The notes: generated by a model not told the origin, from the letters alone. Shown: positions 24,830 to 33,099, numbered from the stretch's first letter. The stretch: DNA of 47,577 nt from CAUTUX01 sp963542015 (GCA_963542015.1 CAUTUX010000008.1:1-47577); one strand, 5' to 3'. Translations and numbers: made by a program.

Positions 24830-26779
24830 TTGTCTAGAGAAAGAATAAAGGAACTCACAACTTTATTAAATAAATATGCAACCGAGTACTATGAAAATGA
24901 TGCACCCTCCATATCAGATGCAACATATGATGCAATGTATGACGAGTTGCGAAAACTTGAAGAAAAAGAGAATTTTTCACTTCCAGATAGCCCAGTTCAT
25001 AGAGTAGGGGGTAGCCCTTTAGATAAATTTGAACAAAAAGAGCATATTCAGAGGTTATATAGTTTAGATAAAGCTCAAACATTTGAAGAAGTTTTAGATT
25101 GGTACAATAGAGCTAAAAAGACATTGGGAACATATCCCGAAGTCACCATTGAATACAAATTTGATGGTCTCACATTAAATATCTTATACGAAAATGGATA
25201 TTTAAAAGAAGCCAAAACACGAGGTAACGGAGTTGTCGGAGAGGTAGTAACTAAAAATGCTGAAACAATTAAGCAGTTACCAAAGAAGATAGAATACAAG
25301 GGTAAAGTAGAAGTGGTCGGAGAATGCGTTATGCGACTATCTTCCTTTAATAAATACAATGAGACGGCAAATGTGCCGTTAAAGAATGCACGAAATGCAG
25401 CAGCTGGTGGAATACGAAATTTAGATCCAAAGTTAACAGCAACAAGAAATTTAAGTTTTTTCGCATATAACATAGGTTATTCTGATTGCGAATTTACTTC
25501 ACAAGATGAGATGAGAAAGTTCCTTACAAATCAAGGATTTGAGATGCAAGGAGATTATTTGGTTACATCAAAAATTGAAGATGTAAAGAAGTATATAGAT
25601 AAGACAGACAAACTTAGACCGACACTTGATTATTTAATAGATGGCATAGTTATAAAAGTAAATAAAATATCAGAAAGGGTAATTTTAAAGGAAACAGATA
25701 AATTCCCAAGATGGGCAATTGCATATAAATTTAAAGCAGAAGAAAATACAACAAAACTTCTGGATGTTATATGGCAAGTTTCAAGAACAAATAAACTAAA
25801 CCCTATAGCATTGGTTGAACCAGTTGATATTTGTGGAGCAACAATTTCAAGAGCGACATTAAATAACATTTTTGATATAAGAAGAAAAAAGATTGCAGTA
25901 AATGATGTAGTGCTAATACGGAGAAGCAATGATGTTATTCCTGAAATTATGGGAGTATATGAAGAAGGGACAAATCGTAAGGAAATAGTTCAGCCAGAAG
26001 AATGTCCATATTGTAAATCACCAGTGCGGGTCGATGGAGCATTTTTGTATTGTACGAATAGAGAATGTGAACCAGCAGTTATTAGTAGAATAACGCACTT
26101 TGTTTCGAAGCCAGGATTTAATATTGATGGACTTTCAGAAAAGACAATAGAAGTTCTTTATGATTTTGATAAGTTACGAAATGTAGCAGATTTATTTAAA
26201 CTTGAAGAAATTGATTTTTTTGGAATAGAAGGATTTAAGTCAAAAAAAATCAACAATATCCTTACATCAATTGATAAGAGTAAGAAAATTGATTTAGGTT
26301 CATTCTTATATGCGTTGGGAATTGAAGGGATTGGGAAAAGAATGGCTCAAGATGTGGCGAAGTATGCAAAAACAGTTTCTAATGCAATGGAACTTAAATA
26401 TGCAGACATAATTAAAATAGAAGGTATTGGTGAAGTAATAGCAGAAAATTATGAAAAGTATTTTTTAGATCAAGCGAATATTTCAACAATTAATGAATTA
26501 TTTGAACTTGGAGTTGAAGTGGCAAATGTAGAGGAAGTTCATGGAATATTAGATGGGAAAGTTATAGTCATAACGGGTTCATTTAATTCATATTCAAGAC
26601 ATGAACTAGAAGAAAAGGCTTCAAAACTAGGGGCAACATTTTCATCATCGGTATCATCAAAAACCAATTTGATTTTTTTAGGTGAAAATCCAGGTAGTAA
26701 ATATGAAAAAGCTAAAGCACTCAATATCCCGACGCTCACAGAGAGGGAAATAAATGAACTGTTAAATGACAGTAAATGA
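24830..26779 (+). CDS. ligA: NAD-dependent DNA ligase
   Basis: 649 residues. The start is TTG 24830, with a GGAGG ribosome site 5 bases upstream and no better ATG. Domains in order: Ia (YYENDAPSISDATYDAMYDEL), adenylation with nucleophile KFDG and RGNGVVGE, OB fold (VEPVDICGATISRATLNN), four-cysteine zinc finger (CPYCKSPVRVDGAFLYC ... C), helix-hairpin-helix repeats (GIEGIGKRMAQDVAK, KIEGIGEVIAENY) and a C-terminal BRCT domain (LDGKVIVITGSF). It seals nicks in replication and repair. The promoter of galK lies inside its last 14 bases. Confidence 0.96.
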   Translation: MSRERIKELTTLLNKYATEYYENDAPSISDATYDAMYDELRKLEEKENFSLPDSPVHRVGGSPLDKFEQKEHIQRLYSLDKAQTFEEVLDWYNRAKKTLGTYPEVTIEYKFDGLTLNILYENGYLKEAKTRGNGVVGEVVTKNAETIKQLPKKIEYKGKVEVVGECVMRLSSFNKYNETANVPLKNARNAAAGGIRNLDPKLTATRNLSFFAYNIGYSDCEFTSQDEMRKFLTNQGFEMQGDYLVTSKIEDVKKYIDKTDKLRPTLDYLIDGIVIKVNKISERVILKETDKFPRWAIAYKFKAEENTTKLLDVIWQVSRTNKLNPIALVEPVDICGATISRATLNNIFDIRRKKIAVNDVVLIRRSNDVIPEIMGVYEEGTNRKEIVQPEECPYCKSPVRVDGAFLYCTNRECEPAVISRITHFVSKPGFNIDGLSEKTIEVLYDFDKLRNVADLFKLEEIDFFGIEGFKSKKINNILTSIDKSKKIDLGSFLYALGIEGIGKRMAQDVAKYAKTVSNAMELKYADIIKIEGIGEVIAENYEKYFLDQANISTINELFELGVEVANVEEVHGILDGKVIVITGSFNSYSRHELEEKASKLGATFSSSVSSKTNLIFLGENPGSKYEKAKALNIPTLTEREINELLNDSK

Positions 26780-26794
26780 ACTATATAGTACAAT
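26766..26794 (+). promoter_or_regulatory. Promoter upstream of galK
   Basis: ATGACA (26766-26771, inside the end of ligA), 17 bases, then TACAAT (26789-26794), both 5 of 6 to consensus. Predicted start near 26801, followed by GGGAGA as ribosome site and the ATG at 26815. Confidence 0.55.
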
Positions 26795-26814
26795 GGCAAT
26801 TGTTGGGAGAATAG

Positions 26815-27993
26815 ATGAAAGAAGAAAATAGATTATTAAGTTTAGAAACAGCACATATTGAGGAATTTGGAACAAAACCTGAAATGATTTTTTCATCACC
26901 AGGGAGGATAGAGATTGTAGGGAATCACACCGACCATCAAGGTGGAAAGGTTTTAGCGGCGGCAGTATCACTGAATATTTTGGCAGTTGTTTCTAAAAGA
27001 AGTGACAATAAAGTTTTAGTGCATTCTAAAAATTATCCTCTTATAACAATAGATTTGAATGACACAGAAATGAAAGAAAATGAAAAAGGGACTTCATTGG
27101 CTATGGTAAGGGGAGTTGCCGATTTCTTCAAAAAAAACAATAAACCGATCACTGGATTTTCAGCATCAACACAATCAAATGTTCCAAAGGGAGCTGGAGT
27201 ATCATCATCTTCAGCATTTGAAGTTTTAATTGCAACGATATTTAATGATCTAACATCTGATAAAAAAATTGATCCTTTATTTGCTGCAAAAGCAGCACAA
27301 TATGCAGAAAATATTTATTTTGGAAAGCCATCTGGAATGATGGATCAAACGATCATTGCATTGGGAAGTGTAAATACAATAGACTTCTTTGATTTGTCAG
27401 ATATTAAGTTTAAGCATGCTGATTGGAAGTTTGGTGATATTGATATTTTTGTAATAAATACAGAAGGAAACCATAGTGATCTCACAGATGACTATGCAGC
27501 TATCTTAACAGATATGAAAAAAGTATCTGAATATTTTGGGAAAGACAGATTATCTCAAATTGAAGATCAGGATTTTAGAAAAAATTATGATGCAATAAAG
27601 AAATTATTAGGTGAAAAAATTGCCAACAGAGCTTTACATTATTTTGATGAGGTTAAACGAGTTGAAAAGGCATTTAAAGCGATTTCTGAAAAAGATAAAC
27701 AGACTTTTTTAAATTGTGTAAATGAATCTGGTGAAAGTTCAAAAAATCTTTTACAAAATTTAGTTTCACAAAAAACAAAAAGTACAGTTTTGATTGACGC
27801 CTTAGATAAAGCATCCAAGATTGATGGGGTTGTTGCAAAGAGAGTTCATGGAGGCGGATTTGCAGGAACAATACTTGTTTTTGGTGATTCAAAGAAAAAT
27901 ATTGAAAAGCAGTTAATTGATGATTTTGGGGAAGAAAATGTTTTCAGAGTATCCATAGAACCTTACCCAGCACACATGGTGAAAAATGCTTAA
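26815..27993 (+). CDS. galK: Galactokinase family GHMP kinase
   Basis: 392 residues. GHMP-fold signatures: PGRIEIVGNHTDHQGGKVLAAA (galactokinase signature with the catalytic Arg; the GNHTDHQ variant is common in clostridial galactokinases), VPKGAGVSSSSAFEVLIA for ATP binding, GMMDQTIIALG with the catalytic Asp, and VHGGGFAGTILVF near the end. It probably phosphorylates galactose in the Leloir pathway, but no galT or galE is nearby, so another sugar substrate is possible. The start is the ATG after GGGAGA. It overlaps lgt by 8 bases. Confidence 0.88.
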   Translation: MKEENRLLSLETAHIEEFGTKPEMIFSSPGRIEIVGNHTDHQGGKVLAAAVSLNILAVVSKRSDNKVLVHSKNYPLITIDLNDTEMKENEKGTSLAMVRGVADFFKKNNKPITGFSASTQSNVPKGAGVSSSSAFEVLIATIFNDLTSDKKIDPLFAAKAAQYAENIYFGKPSGMMDQTIIALGSVNTIDFFDLSDIKFKHADWKFGDIDIFVINTEGNHSDLTDDYAAILTDMKKVSEYFGKDRLSQIEDQDFRKNYDAIKKLLGEKIANRALHYFDEVKRVEKAFKAISEKDKQTFLNCVNESGESSKNLLQNLVSQKTKSTVLIDALDKASKIDGVVAKRVHGGGFAGTILVFGDSKKNIEKQLIDDFGEENVFRVSIEPYPAHMVKNA

Positions 27994-29068
27994 TTATATG
28001 CTATTAGACAAAACAGCGATAAAGGGTATAGGACCAGGAGAAGGAATTGCATGGTATGGAATTATTTTCAGTATTGCTTTAATTGTTGCACTAACATTTG
28101 CAATTTATAACGCTCATAGAATTAAATTGACTGGAGATGATATTTTAACATTATTTCTCTGTACGGTACCGCTGGCAGTTATTTTTGCAAGAATCTTATA
28201 TGTTGCTACTCACAGCAGAGATTATTCAAATTTTGTAGATGTCTTTAAAATATGGGAAGGTGGAGTAACGATATATGGTGGAGTATTGGGTGGAATATTA
28301 GGCGTTATTATATTTGCTGCGAGAAAGAAGATATCATTTTTCAAATTAACTGACTTTGCAGTTTCTCCACTCTTAGTAGGGCAGATGATAGGTAGATGGG
28401 GAAACTATGTTAATCAGGAAGCGTTTGGGATACCAATTAAAAACGAAAAATTACACTTCTTTCCAATTGGCATAAAGATAACTAACCCAAGTGGACTTAC
28501 TCCAGAGATTGCAAAAAAGTATGCAGATGAGAATGGTAATTTTATTGAAGGCTATTACGCAGCAACTTTTTTTTATGAAATATGCTTTAATGCAATCGGA
28601 TTAGCATTAATATATACGCTTTGGAGAAAATACAGAAAGTATAAGGGAGTATGGACAACTTTATATTTATTTTGGTTTATGCTTGGAAGAGGATTAATTG
28701 ATTTCTTAAGATTGGATGGAACATTAAAACTTCAGGAAGCGATGAAATATGCTGGAGCTCCAGTATTTGCTTTGTTAATACTTTTTATGCTGTTTTTGGT
28801 ATATGCACAGAAAAGTAGGGAAATAATAAGGAAGGTTGAAGGTGCAATAAAAAGAAATACTCTAAAAACAGTTGTAATTAGTATGGCAGAAGTAAGGTTA
28901 TATACAGTAGCCGTAAAGATGTTAGACACAAAAGAAGAAAAAAATTTAATATGGAAATTTTATAAAAATATAGATAAAAAATATTTCATAAATTTAAAAG
29001 AAAGTGATTTTATCTTAAAAACAAAAGAGGAGAAATTAAAAGGCGAATTAGCGTTTAATTTGGATTAA
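27986..29068 (+). CDS. lgt: Prolipoprotein diacylglyceryl transferase with a C-terminal extension
   Basis: 360 residues. The Lgt core spans seven membrane helices with IAWYGIIFSIAL, GGVTIYGGVLGGILGV and the signature GRWGNYVNQEAFG (the Arg and Asn of the active site), then GYYAATFFYEICFN and LGRGLIDFLRLD. It attaches diacylglycerol to the lipobox cysteine of lipoproteins, three of which are encoded in this window. After the last helix there is a tail of about 80 residues (Lys/Glu-rich, MAEVRLYTVAVKMLDTKEEK) that most Lgt proteins lack and which I do not recognise. The start lies inside galK; the next gene follows after one base. Confidence 0.94.
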   Translation: MLNYMLLDKTAIKGIGPGEGIAWYGIIFSIALIVALTFAIYNAHRIKLTGDDILTLFLCTVPLAVIFARILYVATHSRDYSNFVDVFKIWEGGVTIYGGVLGGILGVIIFAARKKISFFKLTDFAVSPLLVGQMIGRWGNYVNQEAFGIPIKNEKLHFFPIGIKITNPSGLTPEIAKKYADENGNFIEGYYAATFFYEICFNAIGLALIYTLWRKYRKYKGVWTTLYLFWFMLGRGLIDFLRLDGTLKLQEAMKYAGAPVFALLILFMLFLVYAQKSREIIRKVEGAIKRNTLKTVVISMAEVRLYTVAVKMLDTKEEKNLIWKFYKNIDKKYFINLKESDFILKTKEEKLKGELAFNLD

Positions 29069-29069
29069 G

Positions 29070-30494
29070 ATGAAAAATTTGACAATGCTTACAGACTTAT
29101 ATCAGTTAACTATGATGAATGGATATCTTGCATCAGATATGCATTCCAAAAAGGCTTCGTTTGATATTTTTTACAGAGGAGCCGGCGGATATTCCTATGC
29201 TGTTACAGCTGGTCTTGAACAGGTTATTGAATACATTCAAAATCTTAAATTTGAGGCTGATGATATTGAATATTTGAGGAGTCAAAAAATATTTAGTGAA
29301 GCATTTCTAAAAAAACTTGAAACCTTTAAATTTACTGGAGATATAACGGCTATACCAGAAGGAACAATTGTTTTTCCATATGAACCTATAGTTACGGTAA
29401 CAGCACCGTTATTTGAGGCACAGCTCGTTGAAACAGCCATGCTAACAATAATTAATCATCAGACATTAATAGCTACAAAAGCAAAGCGACTTTGTGAATG
29501 TACAAAGAATCCAATATCAGAATTTGGTTTGAGAAGAGCACAAGGACCAGATGCTGGTATATATGGTGCAAGAGCTGCATATATAGGAGGATGCAGAACA
29601 ACGTCTAATGTGCTTGCTGGAAAGATGTTTAATATTCCAATTGTCGGAACGCACTCACACAGTTGGGTTATGTCATTTGAAAATGAACTTGCTGCATTTA
29701 GAGCTTATGCGAAACAATATCCAGATAAATGTCTGTTGTTAGTTGATACATATGACACACTAAAGAGCGGGATACCAAATGCAATTAAAGTATTTAATGA
29801 TTTGAAAGAAAAAGGATACAAACCATTAGGTATAAGACTTGATAGTGGTGATTTGGCATATTTAAGCAAACAGGCAAGAAAAATGTTAGATGAAGCTGGT
29901 CATAGTGAAGCTAAAATTTTTGTTTCAAATGATTTGGATGAAGATATATTACTTGCACTAGCTCATCAAGGTGCAAAAATTGATGTTTATGGAATAGGAA
30001 CTAAGCTGATCACTTCATATTCAAATGCGTCACTTGGTGGAGTATATAAATTATGTGCCATTGAAGAAAAAGGAAAGTTGGTTCCTAAAATAAAAATATC
30101 TGATTCACTCGAAAAGACTACCAATCCTGGAATAAAGAAAGTTATCAGAATTTATGTAGATGGGAAAGCTCAAGCAGATATGATTTGTTTAAAAGACGAA
30201 GTTATAGACACAAGTAAGCCATTAACAATTACACACAATGAAGAGCGTTGGAAAAAGAAACAGTTTGATAAATTTACAATTAAGGAATTAAGTGTTCAAA
30301 TTTTTAAAGACGGGGTACTTGTCTATAAACAACCAACATTGCAAAAAATAGCAGAGTATGCCGATAATAGTTATGCAGAATTTGACGAAGAATATAAGAG
30401 AGTACTAAATACCCACGATTATAAAGTAGATTTAAGTAAGAAAGCTTGGGAGCTCAAAGAAAAAATGATATCAGCTAATTGCAATATCTTTTAA
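29070..30494 (+). CDS. pncB: Nicotinate phosphoribosyltransferase
   Basis: 474 residues. Family motifs: LTDLYQLTMMNGYL at the start, FEAQLVETAMLTIINHQTLIATKA, FGLRRAQGPDAG, VGTHSHSWVMSFENE with the conserved histidine, LLVDTYDTLKSGIPNAI, LGIRLDSGDLAYLSKQ and the SNDLDE segment. It makes nicotinate mononucleotide for NAD salvage; ligA nearby is an NAD consumer, although this may be coincidental. It starts one base after the lgt stop. Its last 24 bases overlap the 3' end of the minus-strand lipoprotein gene. Confidence 0.95.
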   Translation: MKNLTMLTDLYQLTMMNGYLASDMHSKKASFDIFYRGAGGYSYAVTAGLEQVIEYIQNLKFEADDIEYLRSQKIFSEAFLKKLETFKFTGDITAIPEGTIVFPYEPIVTVTAPLFEAQLVETAMLTIINHQTLIATKAKRLCECTKNPISEFGLRRAQGPDAGIYGARAAYIGGCRTTSNVLAGKMFNIPIVGTHSHSWVMSFENELAAFRAYAKQYPDKCLLLVDTYDTLKSGIPNAIKVFNDLKEKGYKPLGIRLDSGDLAYLSKQARKMLDEAGHSEAKIFVSNDLDEDILLALAHQGAKIDVYGIGTKLITSYSNASLGGVYKLCAIEEKGKLVPKIKISDSLEKTTNPGIKKVIRIYVDGKAQADMICLKDEVIDTSKPLTITHNEERWKKKQFDKFTIKELSVQIFKDGVLVYKQPTLQKIAEYADNSYAEFDEEYKRVLNTHDYKVDLSKKAWELKEKMISANCNIF

Positions 30495-31316
30495 TTCATA
30501 TATAACTTGTTTGTCTGTTGTTCCTTTGTATTCTATAAATTTAACTAGAGGATTTTTAACTGGCCATCCATTTACGGTCATGTCATTTTTTGCATAATAT
30601 AGCTCTTGAGCTCTTGTTTTAAGTTTTCCTGATTTTGTTAGATCAACAACATATGTCTCAATCTTTTGATTGTTATATGGAATATCTATGCTTTTAGTAT
30701 CTTTTCTTGTTTGTGCCGTCATGCTATATGTAGCAAATTGATTTCTTGCAGTTACAAGTTCAAATGAAAATACCATATTTTCAAATGATTGAACGCCTCT
30801 TATAACTTGGTGAATTTGAGTATTGTCAAAAAAAGCTTTTTTGCTTTTATGAATAGGTTGTTTTTTCCCATTGATAGTTACAGTTGTGGAAGTTTTATTA
30901 ATCTCCCCAGATGCAAGTAATTTTTTCTCTTCATTTTCTTTTTCTTGTCTGGCAAAATATAATGGAGCATATAAATTTTCATTTCCACTAATTCTTGTGA
31001 TGGACTGAAGATTGTATTCAACATTTTTCATTTTTAAAGTTTGCGTAATCTCCATTACTTCAAATGTATATGTTCTTTTTGTTGAGTTTAGTAGAGTTAT
31101 TTCCTTATTTGCGGAGTATTTTTTTACACTTACAGTCAAATTTCCCTTGTCATCAGTTTCAGTGTCTGTAACATCATATGTAAATGTACTAGAGTTTAAA
31201 TCATTTTTAAGAATGTTGTTTAATGTGCCTTGAATACTTGCTTTTTTCCCACACCCAACAAGAGCAAAAGGAATAATTAATATAAAAATAAGTGCTGTAA
31301 TCCGTAACTTCTTCAT
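30471..31316 (-). CDS. Lipoprotein of unknown function
   Basis: 281 residues from the ATG at 31314-31316. The frame extends a further 38 codons upstream, but the lipoprotein signal (MKKLRITALIFILIIPFALVGC, lipobox ALVGC) fixes this start. The mature part is mostly beta-strand-like with many Thr, Lys and Asn residues, contains a KKQPIHKSKKAF stretch, and matches no family I can name. It is the only convincing minus-strand protein gene in the window. It converges on and overlaps the end of pncB, and diverges from the leucine-rich-repeat lipoprotein with 170 bases between them. No ribosome site is evident; the promoter predicts a leaderless message. Confidence 0.82.
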   Translation of the reverse strand: MKKLRITALIFILIIPFALVGCGKKASIQGTLNNILKNDLNSSTFTYDVTDTETDDKGNLTVSVKKYSANKEITLLNSTKRTYTFEVMEITQTLKMKNVEYNLQSITRISGNENLYAPLYFARQEKENEEKKLLASGEINKTSTTVTINGKKQPIHKSKKAFFDNTQIHQVIRGVQSFENMVFSFELVTARNQFATYSMTAQTRKDTKSIDIPYNNQKIETYVVDLTKSGKLKTRAQELYYAKNDMTVNGWPVKNPLVKFIEYKGTTDKQVIYELKDIAIS

Positions 31317-31324
31317 AATGTTAA

Positions 31325-31353
31325 ATTGTACAAAAGTTATCCTTAAAAGTCTA
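31325..31353 (-). promoter_or_regulatory. Promoter of the minus-strand lipoprotein, predicted leaderless
   Basis: On the minus strand: TAGACT (31353-31348), a 17-base spacer, then TACAAT (31330-31325), with 4 of 6 and 5 of 6 matches. The ATG begins at 31316, only 8 bases after the -10 box, so transcription should start at or within a base or two of the start codon. Confidence 0.5.
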
Positions 31354-31423
31354 TTTTTGACATTGTTGGGGTGCATGAATCTAAAAATAAAGTTACTACG
31401 AAACATCAACATCTCAACGCAAC

Positions 31424-31454
31424 TTGACAAATCACAACGGGGGGGGGGTAAGAT
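31424..31454 (+). promoter_or_regulatory. Promoter of the LRR lipoprotein with a G10 tract in its spacer
   Basis: A perfect -35 TTGACA (31424-31429) is followed by a 19-base spacer that ends in ten consecutive G residues, then TAAGAT (31449-31454; 4 of 6). Optimal spacing is 17, which this promoter would reach with G8. Predicted start is near 31461, and an AAGG ribosome site lies about 10 bases before the ATG at 31487. A second perfect TTGACA at 31357 with TCTAAA at 31380 may be a weaker upstream promoter. Confidence 0.6.
31439..31448 (+). repeat. Poly-G (G10) homopolymer
   Basis: Ten G residues in a row in an AT-rich intergenic region, and the only G or C run of this length that I noticed in the window. 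It occupies the 3' part of the promoter spacer upstream of the leucine-rich-repeat lipoprotein gene, where slipped-strand changes would alter the -35 to -10 distance. Confidence 0.95.
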
Positions 31455-31486
31455 TTTAATAGATATTAATTTACGAAGGTATTTAT

Positions 31487-32917
31487 ATGAAGAATTTTAA
31501 GTTAAGCGTATTATTAATTTTAATTGTTTTAATGGCAGTGTCATTATTTGGTTGTGGAAATACAATAGGTGATGAAAATAAAAATTCGGAAAACAAAATA
31601 GGATATAAAATGTCAGACAAGCAAATAGAAAAATTATTTAAGATGAAGAGAATTGCTGGTGGATACGCAGTAGAGAAGTATATAGGCGAAAAAGATAATG
31701 TAACTATACCAATACAATACAAAGGGGAAAAGATTAATCAAATTGCTTCTGAAGCGTTTAAAGATGTAGATTTTCTTGAAAAAGTCGATATTTCAGGTAC
31801 GGTCGAAACAATAGATGTTGAGGCATTCTATGGTTGTAAAAACTTAAGAGAAATAATATTTCGGGATGGATTAAAAGACATAAAAAGTAAAGCATTTTCT
31901 AAGACATCAATTGAATCAATTACAATTCCAAAAACAGTGGAAAACATAGGGGATTATGCATTCGCTGACCCATATTTAGAGGATAATAGCAAACTTAAAT
32001 CAATCCAGTTTAATAAAGGAACAAAAAAAATAGATAGTTGGTCATTTAAAGGAGCACAAATTGAATCTATTATGATTCCTAGTACAGTAAAAAGCATCGG
32101 GCGTGGTGCATTTTCAAATTGTAAAAATCTAAAGAGTGTAACACTTCATGAAGGATTAGAGTACATAGGCAATGAGGCATTTTCTAATACAATAATAGAA
32201 TCTATCTTAATTCCAAGAACAGTAGAAAATATTGGGGGAAACGCATTTATGAATTGTAAGAATTTAAGTTCGGTAGTACTTAATGAAGGGTTAAAAAAAA
32301 TAGGCGAAAATGCATTTTTTGAGACATCAATAGAGTCAATTACAATTCCAAAAACAGTAGAAAATATTGAAAAAAACTCATTTAAAAATTGTAAAAATTT
32401 GGGTTTTGTAGAATTTAATGATGGATTAAAAGAAATAGGTAGAGAAGCATTTGCATACACAGTGATAAGATCGATTTCAATTCCAGGAACAGTTAGAAAA
32501 ATAGGAGCTGGGGCATTCAATAGTTGTGAGATATTAAATTCGGTAACACTTAATGAAGGATTACAAGAAATATCTGATGGGGCTTTTTATAAAACATCAA
32601 TTTCTTCAATTACAATGCCAAGTACAGTGAAAAGAATTGGAGAATTTGCTTTTAATGGTTGTAACAGATTAAATTTAATAGAGCTTAATGAGGGATTAAA
32701 AAGTATATCAAAGGGAGCTTTTTATAAGACGCCAATTTCTTCAATTACAATTCCAAGCACAGTGGAAAATATTGGAGATTATGCATTTAGGGATTGCATT
32801 AATTTGCAGTTTATAAATTGTGAAATTAAAAGGAATTATTACAAGAGGAACGTGTGGAATTTCATCGGGTTAATGATTTTTGAGTCTGAAGGTAAAATCA
32901 ATTGGTTGAACGGCTAA
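31487..32917 (+). CDS. BspA-like leucine-rich-repeat lipoprotein
   Basis: 476 residues. A lipoprotein signal peptide with lipobox SLFGC (cysteine near residue 23) is followed by a polar linker, then from about residue 70 a series of LRR_5 (BspA-type) repeats. These come as doublets of about 45 residues with the pattern LKxIGxxAFxxTxIxSIxIP then TVxxIGxxAFxxCxxLxxVxLNEG; at least six near-identical doublets run from residue 179. The C-terminal 35 residues are unique (YKRNVWNFIGLMIF). Such proteins are surface-exposed and often bind host or other surface ligands. The upstream G10 promoter tract suggests phase-variable expression. Confidence 0.9.
   Translation: MKNFKLSVLLILIVLMAVSLFGCGNTIGDENKNSENKIGYKMSDKQIEKLFKMKRIAGGYAVEKYIGEKDNVTIPIQYKGEKINQIASEAFKDVDFLEKVDISGTVETIDVEAFYGCKNLREIIFRDGLKDIKSKAFSKTSIESITIPKTVENIGDYAFADPYLEDNSKLKSIQFNKGTKKIDSWSFKGAQIESIMIPSTVKSIGRGAFSNCKNLKSVTLHEGLEYIGNEAFSNTIIESILIPRTVENIGGNAFMNCKNLSSVVLNEGLKKIGENAFFETSIESITIPKTVENIEKNSFKNCKNLGFVEFNDGLKEIGREAFAYTVIRSISIPGTVRKIGAGAFNSCEILNSVTLNEGLQEISDGAFYKTSISSITMPSTVKRIGEFAFNGCNRLNLIELNEGLKSISKGAFYKTPISSITIPSTVENIGDYAFRDCINLQFINCEIKRNYYKRNVWNFIGLMIFESEGKINWLNG
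32021..32830 (+). repeat. 135-bp tandem repeats encoding LRR doublets
   Basis: Six consecutive units of 135 bases (unit starts at 32021, 32156, 32291, 32426, 32561 and 32696) within the lipoprotein gene. Each encodes a 45-residue doublet with nearly the same wording, for example ATTCCA plus a few bases plus ACAGT...GAAAA at the same place in each unit. The regular period allows unit gain or loss by recombination. Confidence 0.8.
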
Positions 32918-32955
32918 AGCTAAAAATAATATTGATTGATTAATATTGCTACTTA

Positions 32956-32985
32956 AAAATTACTATAATTAAAATTACTATAATT
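32956..32985 (+). repeat. Perfect 15-bp tandem direct repeat
   Basis: AAAATTACTATAATT occurs twice head to tail (32956-32970 and 32971-32985) in the 217-base stretch between the LRR lipoprotein gene and addB. Each copy contains TATAAT. It could be a pair of protein-binding sites or a simple duplication. Confidence 0.9.
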
Positions 32986-33062
32986 AAAAAATTGTACATT
33001 TGCATTGTGTTTTAAATAGATGTTTATTTATATTTGTTGAACAACTATATGGAATCAATTAG

Positions 33063-33080
33063 TGTCTTATTAATAAGACA
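33063..33080. promoter_or_regulatory. Perfect 18-bp palindrome upstream of addB (candidate operator)
   Basis: TGTCTTATTAATAAGACA is identical to its own reverse complement over all 18 bases. It lies 19 bases before the -35 box of the addB promoter, about 55-72 bases before the start codon. No T-run follows, so it does not look like a terminator, and it does not match the Gram-positive LexA box. A dimeric regulator is the simplest reading. Confidence 0.5.
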
Positions 33081-33099
33081 GTTGGGTATTAAAAAATAG

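Noticed and set aside
31318..31500. A 60-codon + strand frame that runs across the G10 tract
   Set aside because: No ribosome site, no family, low-complexity content, and it runs into the start of the LRR lipoprotein gene. The promoter reading explains the tract better than a phase-variable coding frame.
32146..32520. Minus-strand frame opposite the LRR repeats
   Set aside because: Its apparent repeat pattern only mirrors the coding-strand repeats; no start signals.
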